DNA of 64,000 nucleotides from Pegoplata infirma (GCA_963921195.1 OY992537.1:127804694-127868693); one strand, 5' to 3'. Positions 48,801 to 54,375 are shown, numbered from the stretch's first letter. The notes: generated by a model not told the origin, from the letters alone. Numbers and translations are program-made.

Positions 48801-51800
48801 TGTTCACCAAAAAATTTGAGTAAATTTTTAATTGAGTAAAACATAATTAAATTTGTTTAATGTTTTTGTTTTTTTAAGCAATTTTTTTATTTCATCATGT
48901 AAAAATTTACTCAAAATTTATAAAATTGTTTAGTTTAAAAAAGTTTTTTTCTTACTTTCAACAAGATACTACTCAAATTTTTCACCAATATATTTTTCTG
49001 TGTACTAAGCACATTAGGGTGGCAGCGAAATGAATAGGAACATTTTATTTTTGAATTTTAGTGTCTCGTAGGCGGAATATTGTGTCACATGCCCTTAAAT
49101 TGATGAAACATTTTTTTACCCAATTCGGATAACTTTAAACCGTGCCCCTGAGGTCAAAGTTCACAAGGCAAACAAATCAATTCTAGCAAAAATTTATTTT
49201 TTAGATTTTTTTATTTTTTTACTTTTGATAACACTGTGCAACAAAAAAAATTAGATTAAATGGCTTCAATGCCACACGAAAGAAGAACATCAAATTGTCC
49301 AAGTTACCAAAGGGTTTAGCAAAGTCTGTTTGGATTTCTATTTTGTGGCCCGCTGAAGTTTTTTGTTTTTTATCAAAGGCGTTTGAAAAACGTCAATAAA
49401 ACTATAGTGTTGAAAAAAACACAACAAAAAATAGTTTAAATATACTTTTCAGCTAAAAATTGTATACTGATGTGTTGTACAAAATTTTATGGCGATTCTT
49501 TGAAATTAACACTATATTTTCTAACGATTAACAAAAAAGAAAATAAGAATTACTGTTTTCGTTTTCTTAAAACCAAAAATTTTAGTAACTATGGTTTGTA
49601 AACAGAAAAAAACGGATTGTTATATTCACCCCCATATGTGTGAATACAATAAATTTTTTCACTGAAAGTGCTCCTATACGGAAATTTGTTATATCAACAA
49701 ACGTTTGTAAATTTTGATTGTTGAAAAAAGAATTTTGTTTTTTTTTAACAAAGAAATTCAACAAACACAATTTGTTGATCTGACAAAAGTAAAAAATCTT
49801 AATTTTTTTTTTCAACAAAGAAATTCAACAAACACAAACACAGTTTTTTGATCTGACAAATGATTTTTTTTTCAACAAAGAAATTTAACAAACACTATTT
49901 ATTGACATGATCAAATAATTTTTAAATAAAATTACTTGTCTGAATTTGTTGAAAACAAAATCGAAGTTTTGTATTATGGACTAAATGATGGCCGTTTTTA
50001 TCATATTTGGTTGATTTACAATTGTTGTTGGTTGATCTAAATTTGATGATTTTATTTTCTGTGTAACTTGGAAAATAATTCAATCGTGGAAAATAAAAAA
50101 ATAATTACCAGCTGGCAAAAAAAAGTAACATATTTATCTTTCATCAATATTTTTTTCAACAATATTTAATTTATCTATTTTTTTCATCAATATTTTTCAC
50201 ACATTTTTTTTATCAATATTTTTTTTCCATCAGCATTTTTTTTTTATTAATAGTTTTTTCATCAATATATTGTTCATCAATATTTTTCATCAATTATTTT
50301 TTTCATCAATACTTTTTTTCATTAATATTTTTTTCATCAATATTTGTTTTTCATCAATATTTTTGTTCGTCAATATTTTTTTTCATCAATATTTTTTTTC
50401 ATTAATATTTTTTTTCATCAATATTTTTTTTCATCAATATTATTTTTCATCAATATTTTTTTTTCATCCGATTTGGCTTAAATTTTTTCTACATCAGTTT
50501 AAGACCATGTGCCACAAAATTCCGCATGTGAGATGGTGAAAATTTAAAAATGAAATTTCGCTGTCACCCTAAAACACATACTTTTAATAAAAAAAAAAAC
50601 TTACCCTTATTTGTTGCGATTCCTAAACCAATAAATCGCGAAAGTCCTTGATATATTACTTGTGGTTTATCCACGCAGTCCTTTGAAGTTAAAATCTCTT
50701 TAAGAGACTGAGGATCATATGTTAGAAACCAAGACATTGGTCCGTTCCAGACAACACTGGTTGTACCATATTTTCGAAAATGTTCGTACAGTTCCTGCGC
50801 AATATCTATAAGAAATATAAAAAAAAGAGCTGTTGTTACACTATAAAAAATGATTGTATGTTTTTTACTACACACTGGTTAAATTTGTGTTTAACACTGT
50901 GCAACAAATTTGCGGTCATGGATTGTATCTTAAAAAAAATGAATGTATACCATAAAAAATCGTTTGGAATGAGGTTGCCACCGCCAGAATTCGGTTGTTG
51001 TAACCCGATTACGGTTGCTGCAACTGAGTTGCGGTTGTCCCAACCATCTTCAGTTGCTACAATCGTATGCGGTTGCTACCACCGTCAATTAAGGTTGTTC
51101 AAACTTTTTTCAATATTTGTCTGCCAGTTGCCTCAAACTCAAATACAAGTCTAAAGCTTATTTTTGTCATCTTACAATCAGTGGGATGATGTAAACCATA
51201 GATGGGAATTTTTAATTACCATTAAAATTTAATTACCATTGGTTGATATCAATGGTAATGAAAAAATTTTCATTACCATTTAATGGTAATTAAATTTTTA
51301 TACCCTACACCACACTGTGGTACAGGGTATAATGAGTTTGTGCTGATGTTTGTAACTACCCGAAATATTGGTCCTAGACCCACCTTTAAGTATACCGATC
51401 GACTCAGAATCACTTTTTGAGTCGATTTAGCGATGTCCGTCCGTCCGTCCGTCCGTCTGTCTGTCTGTCTGTCCATGTAAACGGTGTAAACACGATACAG
51501 GTCGCAATTTTTGATCAATTGACTTGAAATTTGAAACTTAAGTCTCTCTTGGCCCAAGGACGAAGCCTATTGAAATTGGAAAAAATCGGTCCATATTTAG
51601 ACCTAGCCTCCATACAAAGGTCCTCTTTAGTTTTGGCTCAAATGACTCTAATAACCGTATTATAGAAGGTATCGTTTTGAAATTTGGAAGGTAAACATGT
51701 TTTGTCTTCACAAATCATCATTCCGAATTTCAAAGAAATCGGACCAGTTCTTCTTGTAGCCCCCATACAAACCACCTTCCCGATTTTCTCAAAAGTCATG

Positions 51801-53018
51801 AAAATAGAAAATGTTTAATTAAAATTTTGTTTGTGTATGTTAAACGTGTACTTAAATAACCTTATCAAACCTGATAATCATCGGACCAGTTTTGGACTCA
51901 GGCCCCTTGTGAAAATTTCGCCCGATATTCAGTTAAAGCGGTTTATTGTCAACAAATAGAAGCCTATTTCACTCAAATTTGATTTGTGAGTGTTTTTTAC
52001 ACTTATTAAAGATTTTACAACATATAGATCTAATCGGTCCATGAGATCCATTTTCCGGGAAACTCTGGTGTAGGGTATTATATGGTCGGTCTTGACCGAC
52101 TATAACTTTCTTACTTGTTTTAATTGAAAAAATAATTACTAATGGTAATGAAATGCACCAATTGTTGAAAAACACCAATTATAATTGGTTTCAAAACCAT
52201 TGGTTTTCACATTTTTGTTTTTTTTTTGAAAAGTTAAAAATTTAAACATCAAAGTATGTTTTTACAAAAAAAATATGAAAATGTTAAAGACAAAAAACAA
52301 AACGTAAATAAAAATTTTAAATATTGTGTTATACAAAGGCAATCAACGTGTGTTTGGTTTATAAAATGTAAAAAACTAATACACCATATAACAAAAAACA
52401 ACGGATATTTCTAAATATTAACGATTTTGACAATATTGTGACGACTTTTACTAATGGTAATTATTTTTTTTAAATGATGCCATACCAATGGTAATTATAT
52501 TTTTTTTAATTTTCATTAGTAATTAAATTGATAAGTAATTTAATTGGTACAATTGATACAACCAATGGTAATGAAAAAAATTTCATTACCATTGACATCA
52601 ATTAAATGGTAATTAAACCATCAATTAATTGGTCTCTTTAATTAATTAGTCCCATCTATGATGTAAACACAGCTTATCCGATATTTTACTAGACAATTTG
52701 TAATGTTGCAGTTTTTTTGTTCAAATCATTTAACAAAGTTTTTTTTTTGTAAAATCGCGAAGTTAACAACAACGTTATTATTTCGTAAACGGGAACTCGT
52801 TTTTAACCCAAAATTTTGTTTCACTATTTCTTAAACAAATTTTCCTAGCTGGGTTGTATTACGTACTTACATTTATTTTTCCATGTACCAAATCCCAGAA
52901 AACTATTTATCTTATTTGATGGTACTATATTTGCTAAATGCACATATCTTCTAATACTCCATCGATACAAAAACCAAGCAAAAATTATGGAACTTGTGAC
53001 AAATAAATACGTTTCCAT
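10176..53018 (-). CDS. Cyp313: Cytochrome P450, CYP313-like (CYP4 clan), 8 exons
   Basis: Microsomal haem-thiolate monooxygenase; substrate unknown. Eight exons join through GT-AG introns (donors mostly GTAAGT or GTATGT) with matching phases into 1467 bases, exactly 489 codons including TAA. Exons: 53018-52871, 50805-50605, 35941-35750, 25137-25068, 11747-11621, 11481-11332, 10826-10406, 10333-10176. Residues 1-20 form an N-terminal membrane anchor. W120 to R124 is the C-helix WxxxR. GAFETT at 296-301 is the I-helix oxygen-binding motif. E353 to R356 is the K-helix ExxR. FNPDNFLPHN is the PERF-region block, and YTKGIRYCIG carries the haem ligand Cys435 (the usual Phe is Tyr). The I-helix and haem regions resemble fly CYP313 proteins as I remember them. 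The usual proline-rich hinge after the anchor is weak. The start ATG at 53018 lies downstream of a TATA box at 53091-53098. No disabling change is seen. Introns 1-4 are full of transposons. The exact subfamily is not certain. Confidence 0.9.
10406..10826 (-). CDS. Cyp313: P450 exon 7
   Basis: Starts AFETTS (I helix), contains LNMIINEDLR (ExxR), the FNPDNFLPHN block and the haem-binding YTKGIRYCIG. The glycine codon after Cys-Ile is split by the 72 base intron 7. Confidence 0.95.
10827..11331 (-). other. P450 intron 6, no recognisable element
   Basis: A 505 base AT-rich intron. I see no inverted-repeat element or coding sequence in it. Confidence 0.5.
11332..11481 (-). CDS. Cyp313: P450 exon 6
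   Basis: Exactly 50 codons in phase 0, from SIQVNAKQ to EATHIFIG. The last codon begins the I-helix oxygen-binding motif. Acceptor TTTTGTAG, donor GTAAGT. Confidence 0.9.
11621..11747 (-). CDS. Cyp313: P450 exon 5
   Basis: Codes VLPFIVELILDPLMRVG through LQKFVDQ. Its acceptor CATTTTAG lies within about 10 bases of the end of the large intron 4 foldback. Donor GTATGT. Confidence 0.85.
11814..12364. mobile_element. hAT-like MITE, TSD CCCTACTG
   Basis: Perfect 8 bp TSD at 11806-11813 and 12365-12372. The ends CTATGATTCCCAACC and (inverted) CAATAGTTTCCAACC resemble hAT ends. The TSD has central TA, as in Buster-type hATs. No ORF. The flanks rejoin to match the other arm of the host foldback. 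Confidence 0.75.
12475..15090. mobile_element. Second-order foldback (palindrome centred ~13450)
   Basis: The arms run from about 12770 to 13445 and from 13455 to 13719, continuing at 14661-15070. Shared blocks are AATTCAACCG, GTCAAATATATACGATTTTG-type, CAAAGGTCATTGG and CTATCGCTATTA. The right arm is split by the 941 bp element at 13720-14660. It sits inside the left arm of the larger foldback at 11757-17705. Confidence 0.75.
13720..14660. mobile_element. 941 bp element with 29 bp perfect TIRs and 4 bp TSD
   Basis: Both ends read CGAGGGCCTATATTCAAAAC inward and stay identical for 29 bases. The TSD ATAT lies at 13716-13719 and 14661-14664. The empty site is preserved in the opposite arm of the host palindrome near 13150. 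Three more copies of GATAGAGGGTTTTG lie inside at about 13909, 13962 and 14464, all oriented like the right end. No ORF. I cannot assign a superfamily. Confidence 0.85.
15134..15360. mobile_element. hAT-like MITE (227 bp), TSD CCCTAGAA
   Basis: Starts CAGAGCTTCTCAC and ends GAGAACCATTG, giving imperfect TIRs of the CAGNGNTTCTCA type common in hAT MITEs. The TSD CCCTAGAA at 15126-15133 and 15361-15368 is perfect. Confidence 0.85.
15369..15544. mobile_element. hAT-like MITE (176 bp), same target CCCTAGAA
   Basis: Starts CAGTGATGGGCATTTT and ends GTGCGCACCACTG. Flanked by CCCTAGAA at 15361-15368 and 15545-15552. It shares the middle copy of the TSD with the neighbouring MITE. Confidence 0.85.
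15686..16962 (+). mobile_element. INE-1/DINE-like Helentron (HINE), complete
   Basis: 5' end ATACCCTCCAC with a short hairpin, a conserved GTCGATCTAGCGATGTCC block, a (GTCY)n microsatellite near 15830-15870, the inverted sub-terminal GTGGAGGGTAT near 16912, then a 3' hairpin (ATTCGGC/GCCGAAT) and the end CTTACTTG. This architecture matches Drosophila INE-1/DINE-1 elements. The 121 residue open frame inside is not a gene. Confidence 0.8.
17706..18210. other. Intronic gap, nothing recognised
   Basis: AT-rich sequence starting with an ACACTCAAAGAAAAA motif near 17731 like the ends of other short elements here. No gene and no clear second end. Confidence 0.4.
18211..21278. mobile_element. hAT-like foldback element (TAGGGTGCTCC ends)
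   Basis: The ends TAGGGTGCTCC and GGAGCACCCTA are exact inverted repeats. The arms extend about 0.7-0.9 kb inward (18211-19170 and 20540-21278). Flanks ATGTGTAT and ATGTGTGT form an 8 bp TSD with one mismatch, of the nTnnnnAn kind. No transposase ORF remains. The interior carries the element at 19341-20530. Part of the left arm is also present at 6085-6590. Confidence 0.8.
19341..20530. mobile_element. hAT-like element nested in the foldback
   Basis: Ends CAGCGGTTACCAACC and its inverse GGTTGGTAACCGCTG. Flanks GTTAAGAC and GTTTAGAC form an 8 bp TSD with one mismatch. The terminal motif is typical of Charlie-like hATs. The right end is rich in CGCGTACC repeats. No intact ORF; the short Phe-rich frames inside are noise. 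Confidence 0.8.
21634..21703 (+). repeat. tRNA-like module 1 (SINE-like)
   Basis: A-box-like TAGCACGGTGG and B-box-like GGTTCGCTGCC, then AGCGGAACAG and a run of over 20 T. It has no 7 bp acceptor stem, so it is not a working tRNA. Confidence 0.55.
21804..23830. mobile_element. Palindromic foldback containing an element-A-type core
   Basis: Outer arms (TATGGGGG, then GTGTCAACTGACACAACTTT) run inward about 380 bases on each side. Next comes the core at 22187-23316, which starts TAGGCGTGGGATAGCTAACC and resembles the arms of elements A and B. No ORF. The open frames of 66-123 residues on the arms are repeat sequence. Confidence 0.75.
22187..23316. mobile_element. Non-autonomous relative of foldback elements A/B
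   Basis: Ends TAGGCGTGGGATAGC and its inverse. The arms carry the same GGGGTCAAA, CCCCAAAACTCCCCT, CTACCGCTCTAAC and CCAATATTTTTTCAA blocks as elements A and B, with about 150 bp internal periodicity. The flanking octamers TGCACTAT and ATAGTGCA are inverted, not direct, because the element lies at the centre of the larger palindrome. Confidence 0.7.
23936..24002 (+). repeat. tRNA-like module 2
   Basis: TAGCACGGTGG and GGTTCGCCGCC boxes followed by GGCGGAAC and a run of T. Close to modules 1 and 3 in sequence and layout. Confidence 0.55.
24095..24587. mobile_element. pogo/Tigger-like MITE with TA target
   Basis: TIRs CAGTCGAACTCGGTTATAAC and CAGTCGAACCCGGTTATAAC (inverted) flanked by TA. The internal half-site TTATAACGAAC is repeated several times near both ends. 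No ORF. Inserted in the leader of tRNA-like unit 3. Confidence 0.75.
24599..24666 (+). repeat. tRNA-like module 3 with full A and B boxes
   Basis: TAGCACAGTGG at 24600-24610 fits the pol III A box and GGTTCGATGCC at 24643-24653 the B box, 43 bases apart. A long T run, a possible pol III terminator, starts within a few bases of the module. No acceptor stem is seen. Confidence 0.6.
25068..25137 (-). CDS. Cyp313: P450 exon 4 (70 bases)
   Basis: A short exon coding QTIFKRKMALTSFNAETC and a few further residues. The acceptor is preceded by a strong pyrimidine tract ending CCTTAG, and the donor is GTAAGT. Phases match exon 3 and exon 5. It is isolated by 10.6 and 13.3 kb introns and is easily missed. 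Confidence 0.8.
25138..25639. other. Start of intron 3, nothing recognised
   Basis: AT-rich sequence upstream of the exon 4 acceptor. No coding sequence. A pair of short repeats (ATTTTATCCGAA) near 25470-25530 is all I note. Confidence 0.4.
25640..25712 (-). repeat. tRNA-derived SINE-like fragment
   Basis: On the minus strand: GGTTAGAGGGTAGAGATTGC as A-box region and GTTCGATTCTC as B-box region, about 40 bases apart. This is a different tRNA-like family from the three modules at 21634-24666. No proper acceptor stem. Confidence 0.5.
25816..26786. mobile_element. Tc1/mariner-like MITE with TA target
   Basis: TIRs CAGTTGCGAAAGAAAAAATA and (inverted) CAACTGCGAAAGAAAAAATA, continuing AGCACCA, flanked by TA. 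About 971 bp; no intact transposase. A 17-18 bp tandem repeat (TTTTCTAAACATTTTTTG) lies near 26625-26690. Confidence 0.7.
26789..27971. other. Intronic stretch with remnant element ends
   Basis: No gene. TACAGGGTGATTCAGTC at about 27353 looks like one end of a mariner-type element, but I see no partner. About 27820-27971, with CACTCAAA-rich sequence, belongs to the Helentron whose 3' end resumes at 30411. Confidence 0.45.
28492..29601. mobile_element. hAT-like element nested in 27980-30410, TSD ATAATAAC
   Basis: Starts TAGGGTTCGGACTTTAATGC and ends ATCCGAACCCTA. Perfect 8 bp TSD at 28484-28491 and 29602-29609. The ends are full of ATATGCA/TGCATAA words; the middle is extremely A/T-rich and may hold another short element. 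No gene. Confidence 0.85.
29746..30290 (-). mobile_element. INE-1/DINE-like Helentron, truncated
   Basis: On the minus strand it contains GTCCGTCCGTCAGTC near 30250 and ends with the hairpin region (ACAACCGAAT) and CATTCTTG. It is colinear with the copy at 53799-54375, including CGCGATAAATATTA and GCGGGCCAAAAA blocks. The 5' terminal hairpin is missing. Confidence 0.65.
30411..30460 (+). mobile_element. 3' end of a Helentron split by the 27980-30410 insertion
   Basis: CTGTGGAGGGTATTC, a hairpin-like ATTCGTC/GGCGAAT and the end TTTTCTACTT match other Helentron 3' ends here. The upstream part lies at about 27820-27979. Confidence 0.7.
31659..32796 (+). mobile_element. INE-1/DINE-like Helentron in element A
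   Basis: Starts ATACCCTCCACTC, with the GTCGATCTAGCGATGTCC block and a GTCC/GTCT run near 31790-31830. The 3' side has TGTGGAGGGTATTC, a hairpin ATTCGAC/GTCGAAT and the end CTACTTG. The empty site in element B (39868-39885) shows insertion between T residues with no more than a 3 T duplication. Confidence 0.85.
32927..34108 (-). pseudogene. Transposase-like C-terminal ORF in element A (broken)
   Basis: About 390 codons on the minus strand. The reading starts abruptly inside the arm boundary (VFETKFGKTSGPG), so the N-terminal half is missing. Blocks in order: GPISHAR, MAKGIYCLKM, a CGHFWYLSGEAVALALFD block, a strongly acidic stretch (SNEDSEEEEDDD, about 25 Glu/Asp), YVTPETPNFFARFG and LHVVNDAAERGVKLIEDYN near the C-terminus. 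I recall the VVNDAAERG motif from uncharacterised, transposon-associated proteins of many invertebrates, but I cannot name the superfamily. A DDE-type nuclease with Glu in AAER is possible. Breaks: TAA at 34000-33998, also present in element B, and TAG at 33808-33806 where element B has TGG (Trp). Confidence 0.7.
35094..35749. other. End of intron 3
   Basis: AT-rich, no coding sequence before exon 3. About 35395-35580 (TACCTGGTAATG, CCATTACCAAGGTTTTGCTGGG) matches an inverted copy near 60545-60620, so it is a dispersed repeat. Confidence 0.45.
35750..35941 (-). CDS. Cyp313: P450 exon 3
   Basis: Codes residues 117-180. Carries the C-helix EWSQHRKIINPAF (W120, R124) and the FLPLFNEETDKF block typical of this clan. 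Acceptor TTTTTAG, donor GTAAGT. Confidence 0.9.
35942..36630. other. Intron 2 between exon 3 and the LTR element
   Basis: No gene. AT-rich DNA with an ACACAAAAAAAAAAA start near 35999. Two ATCTCG(G/A)AAACTAAGC-type copies near 36310 and 36585 resemble sequence near 54530, suggesting a dispersed repeat. Confidence 0.4.
36631..36768 (+). repeat. 5' LTR
   Basis: Identical over 138 bases to 46421-46558. The first 10 bases of the 3' LTR (TGTTGGACGG) are not cleanly present here; AATTTTGGAT stands in their place. The expected 4 bp TSD is not visible. Confidence 0.85.
36770..36780 (+). other. Primer-binding site
   Basis: TGGCGACGAGG starts two bases after the LTR. TGG pairs with the CCA end of a tRNA. 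I do not name the tRNA. Confidence 0.6.
36850..37620 (+). pseudogene. gag: gag, first part (split by element B)
   Basis: The frame opens at ATG 36850 (or 36883). An N-terminal Gln-rich coiled-coil-like helix (EMLKIQLEQQQHN) is followed by the retroviral-type gag core: MWYARYEDLFEVDASKLDD, AKVRLLLRKL, HNKYTNYILP and DQFKCLIFVMGL. It is open up to the 8 bp target ATGTACAT and continues at 40951 after element B. This looks like the gag of K02A2.6-type gypsy proteins. Confidence 0.85.
37621..40950. mobile_element. Foldback element B in gag, TSD ATGTACAT
   Basis: Ends TAAGGGTGGGATAGTG and (inverted) TAGGGGTGGGATAGTG. Perfect 8 bp TSD at 37613-37620 and 40951-40958. Arms of about 0.97 kb (37621-38600 and 39975-40950) are built of the same five ~165 bp units as element A and are very similar to them. 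It contains the same transposase-like ORF and no Helentron. Its orientation is opposite to element A. Confidence 0.9.
38598..39764 (+). pseudogene. Transposase-like C-terminal ORF in element B (broken)
   Basis: Near-identical to the ORF of element A, with the same truncated start, acidic stretch and VVNDAAERG motif. Breaks: the shared TAA at 38706-38708, TAA at 39456-39458 where element A has CAA (Gln), and an extra A in the A run near 39703-39709 that shifts the frame in the last 50 codons. The Trp codon lost in element A is intact here. The long frame from 38718 begins with GTG, not ATG, so no start is credible. Confidence 0.7.
40951..41226 (+). pseudogene. gag: gag, second part with zinc knuckles
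   Basis: Continues the gag frame after element B. Two cysteine-histidine knuckles, CWFCGGIHFAREC and CEQCSVIGHKEGYC, are followed by a Lys-rich tail. The frame is cut at 41226 by the hAT-like element and resumes at 43245 in frame. Confidence 0.85.
41227..43236. mobile_element. hAT-like element in gag-pol, TSD GTATATAA
   Basis: Ends CAGACATGTGC and (inverted) CAGACATGAGC. Perfect 8 bp TSD at 41219-41226 and 43237-43244 (nTnnnnAn). Sub-terminal regions rich in GTTCAAACACGA and TGTACTCTGAAGCG words occur on both sides. No transposase ORF. It carries the nested element at 41868-42641 and a lone TTAGGGTGGATTAAAAAATT end near 41671. Confidence 0.88.
41868..42641. mobile_element. TAGGGTG-type MITE nested in 41227-43236
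   Basis: Ends TAGGGTGAAGCAAATTA and (inverted) TAGGGTGGAGCTAATTA. The flanks ATGTGCAT and ATGTAAAA agree at 5 of 8 positions, so the TSD is weak. No ORF. Confidence 0.7.
43245..46390 (+). pseudogene. pol: pol: protease, RT, RNase H, integrase (one stop)
   Basis: In frame with gag once the insertions are discounted. Protease: FDTASDISLI near 43280. RT: HIDLSDAFLQ near 43970 and the YIDD catalytic motif at 44153-44164. RNase H: VVAADASQYG near 44595, a QIEKEGLAL block and LHTDHKPLL near 44795. Integrase: HHCC zinc finger (His 45284, Cys 45383 and 45392), core Asp at 45475 and 45638 and Glu at 45746, which is D,D-35-E spacing. A TAA at 45542-45544 falls inside the integrase core; the frame is otherwise open to TAA at 46388-46390. 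All catalytic residues remain. No env follows. Confidence 0.88.
46397..46558 (+). repeat. Polypurine tract and 3' LTR
   Basis: The purine run AAAAAAAAGGGAGG ends at 46410. The LTR starts TGTTGGACGG at 46411 and ends near 46558, about 148 bases. An AATAAA lies in the shared part. Confidence 0.85.
46559..46894. other. Intron 2 gap, nothing recognised
   Basis: A short GC-richer patch (46560-46650) with no coding signal, then AT-rich DNA. Confidence 0.4.
46898..48652. mobile_element. Inverted-repeat element carrying a second one
   Basis: Ends TAGCGGTATTCGCTCTT and its inverse; a TAGCA block pairs further in. The inner element at about 47112-48303 has ends ACACAGTG and CACTGTGT, and arms GGAATGGGATGAAACC and AACAAACCCCTCAAGG. 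A 53 bp tandem duplication (TGCCTTTAAATAACAATCAT) lies at 47311 and 47364. No TSD could be fixed for either. No gene. Confidence 0.65.
48653..49006. other. Intron 2 gap, AT-rich
   Basis: Contains ACTCAAAATTT-type repeats and a TTTTTCTGTGTAC end motif near 48990. No gene. Confidence 0.4.
49015..50571. mobile_element. TAGGGTG-type hAT-like element with internal satellite
   Basis: Ends TAGGGTGGCAGCGAAAT and (inverted) TAGGGTGACAGCGAAAT. The flanks AAGCACAT and AAACACAT form an 8 bp TSD with one mismatch. Inside are three or four copies of a TTTCAACAAAGAAATT(C/T)AACA unit (about 49720-49900) and about 17 copies of a TTTCATCAATATTTTT unit (about 50150-50470). The 89 residue Ile/Phe frame over that array is not a gene. 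Confidence 0.8.
50605..50805 (-). CDS. Cyp313: P450 exon 2
   Basis: Codes about residues 50-116, from an ELYEHFRKYG helix to FIGLGIATNK. The acceptor TTATAG and donor GTAAGT are intact. Starts with two bases completing the codon left by exon 1. Confidence 0.88.
51197..52660. mobile_element. hAT-like MITE, TSD ATGTAAAC, with Helentron inside
   Basis: Perfect 10 bp ends CATAGATGGG. Perfect 8 bp TSD ATGTAAAC at 51189-51196 and 52661-52668. Both sides are packed with ATTACCATT/AATGGTAAT words that form palindromes. A Helentron (51300-52117) splits it; without that it is about 650 bp. It lies in intron 1 of the P450 gene. Confidence 0.8.
51300..52117 (+). mobile_element. INE-1/DINE-like Helentron, complete
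   Basis: 5' hairpin region ATACCCTACACCACACTGTG, the GTCGATTTAGCGATGTCC block, a GTCC/GTCT run near 51440-51470, sub-terminal GTGTAGGGTATTA, a 3' hairpin GTCGGTC/GACCGAC and the end CTTACTTG. It differs in subfamily from the copies at 15686 and 31659. Confidence 0.82.
52871..53018 (-). CDS. Cyp313: P450 exon 1
   Basis: Codes residues 1-49 plus one base: METYLF start, hydrophobic anchor, then basic residues (RWSIRR). It ends at AAATAAAT before the donor GTAAGT. Confidence 0.85.
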
Positions 53019-53090
53019 TAAAAATTTCAGCAAAACTAACCTGCACACTTAACTATTTGAAATAAGCAAAATATTCATTGTTGAACGTTT

Positions 53091-53098
53091 TATTTATA
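53091..53098 (-). promoter_or_regulatory. TATA box of the P450 gene
   Basis: TATAAATA on the minus strand, 73 bases upstream of the start ATG. A start site 25-30 bases downstream would give a short 5' leader of about 45-50 bases. Confidence 0.5.
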
Positions 53099-53100
53099 TG

Positions 53101-53798
53101 TAAAACTCGAAAAATTTGGTTCGGGTTTTAAAAACTTTAATTAAACTAATTTTAATAATTTGTTAAGAATTGAGAATAAATAATTATTTGCACATTTTTT
53201 AAAAATGTGTTTTATAATTAGTTATATCAGCACTAATGAACCATCACCACTTTCTTATTAGCAGGGCAAGGAAGTTGATGTTTATAAATGTTTGTTGTCG
53301 ATTGAAAAAAGCTCTAATTTGTTACACTCAAAAAAAAACCTTGTAAAATTACAAGAAAAACTTGCATCTTTTATTGTTTGCTACGTCCTATTTGACAAAA
53401 ATTCCTAGTAATTTTACAAGATTTTTATCAACAATTTTGTAATTTTACAAGGTTTTTACCAATAAAATTGTAAATTTACAAATTTTTTGGCACGATAAAA
53501 TTTACAAAGAGGTTTCGTAATTTTACTAGATTTTTTGCTACCTCCTATTATACGAGAATTCCTAGTAATTTTTACCAATAATTTTGTAATTTTACAAGCT
53601 TTTTACCAATAAAGTTGTAAATTTACAGTTTTTTTTGCACAATTAAAATTACAAGGAATTCTCGTGAATTTACTAGATTTTTTTTTGTAAAATTATCTTG
53701 AAAATTTATAAAATTACAAAAAAATTGTAAATGTACAAAAAAAAATTCCAAAACTGGTATTAGCTTTTTTCTGACAGCTTTAGTTTTCGAGTTATTAA
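53101..53798. repeat. P450 upstream region with a palindromic TTACAAG repeat
   Basis: 53101-53325 is unclassified AT-rich promoter-proximal DNA. From 53325 an ACACTCAAAAAAAA start is followed to about 53740 by repeated TTGTAATTTTACAAG-like words, each near-palindromic. No gene. Confidence 0.5.
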
Positions 53799-54375
53799 CA
53801 AGTGAGAGTGCTAAATTCGGCTGTGCCGAATCTTTGATACCCTCCAACATGTTAAAATATATTTAAAAAAATTCAGAGGCTTTTTTTTTTTTGGGGTGGG
53901 GGCTATGTGGGGGTGGTTGGGGATACCTTCCCCATCGCGATAAATATTACTTAATTTATTTGTTATGCTTTTTTAACTTTAGTTATAACATTTACTCATA
54001 ATTTTTATGATTTTTTTAAATCCACGCCCACAAAAGGGGGCGGGCCAAAAAAAACTTAATTTTGTTGCCCCCGGGGTCTAAGTGCAGGACTTTGAACACA
54101 TTCTGACATAAAAAGATTTCATTTGTTTACCCATTTCCGAACTTAACCGGCCTATGACCAAGAGACTCATTCGAGCCAATTTTCAGGAGTCTAGCTCTCT
54201 TATTTTGGACTGAATCGTGTTTTATACAGACGGACGGACGGACATTCATAGAATGACTTAAAATCGATCATAGATCAATAATATATATACTTTATGGGGT
54301 CCCCGACCGATATTTTTATGCGTTACAAACGGAATGACAAAGTGAGTATACCCCCATACTGTGGTTGGAGGGTAT
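53799..54375 (-). mobile_element. INE-1/DINE-like Helentron, minus strand
   Basis: On the minus strand: ATACCCTCCAACCACAG start, GTCCGTCCGTCCGTC near 54235, and a 3' hairpin ATTCGGC/GCCGAAT before the end CTCTCACTTG. Shorter than the copy at 15686. Confidence 0.8.

Noticed and set aside
50270..50539. An 89 codon Phe/Ile-rich membrane-like protein
   Set aside because: Pure translation of the TTTCATCAATATTTTT tandem array.
18211..50571. A TA target duplication for elements beginning TAGGGTG, as in Tc1/mariner
   Set aside because: Outside the TA there are 8 bp direct repeats in most cases (CTGTGGAG, ATAATAAC, ATGTGTAT/ATGTGTGT, AAGCACAT/AAACACAT), so TA is part of the element ends.
10176..53018. 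The P450 exons as scattered pseudogene fragments
   Set aside because: All eight join with correct phases and splice sites into one uninterrupted frame of normal P450 length with all motifs.
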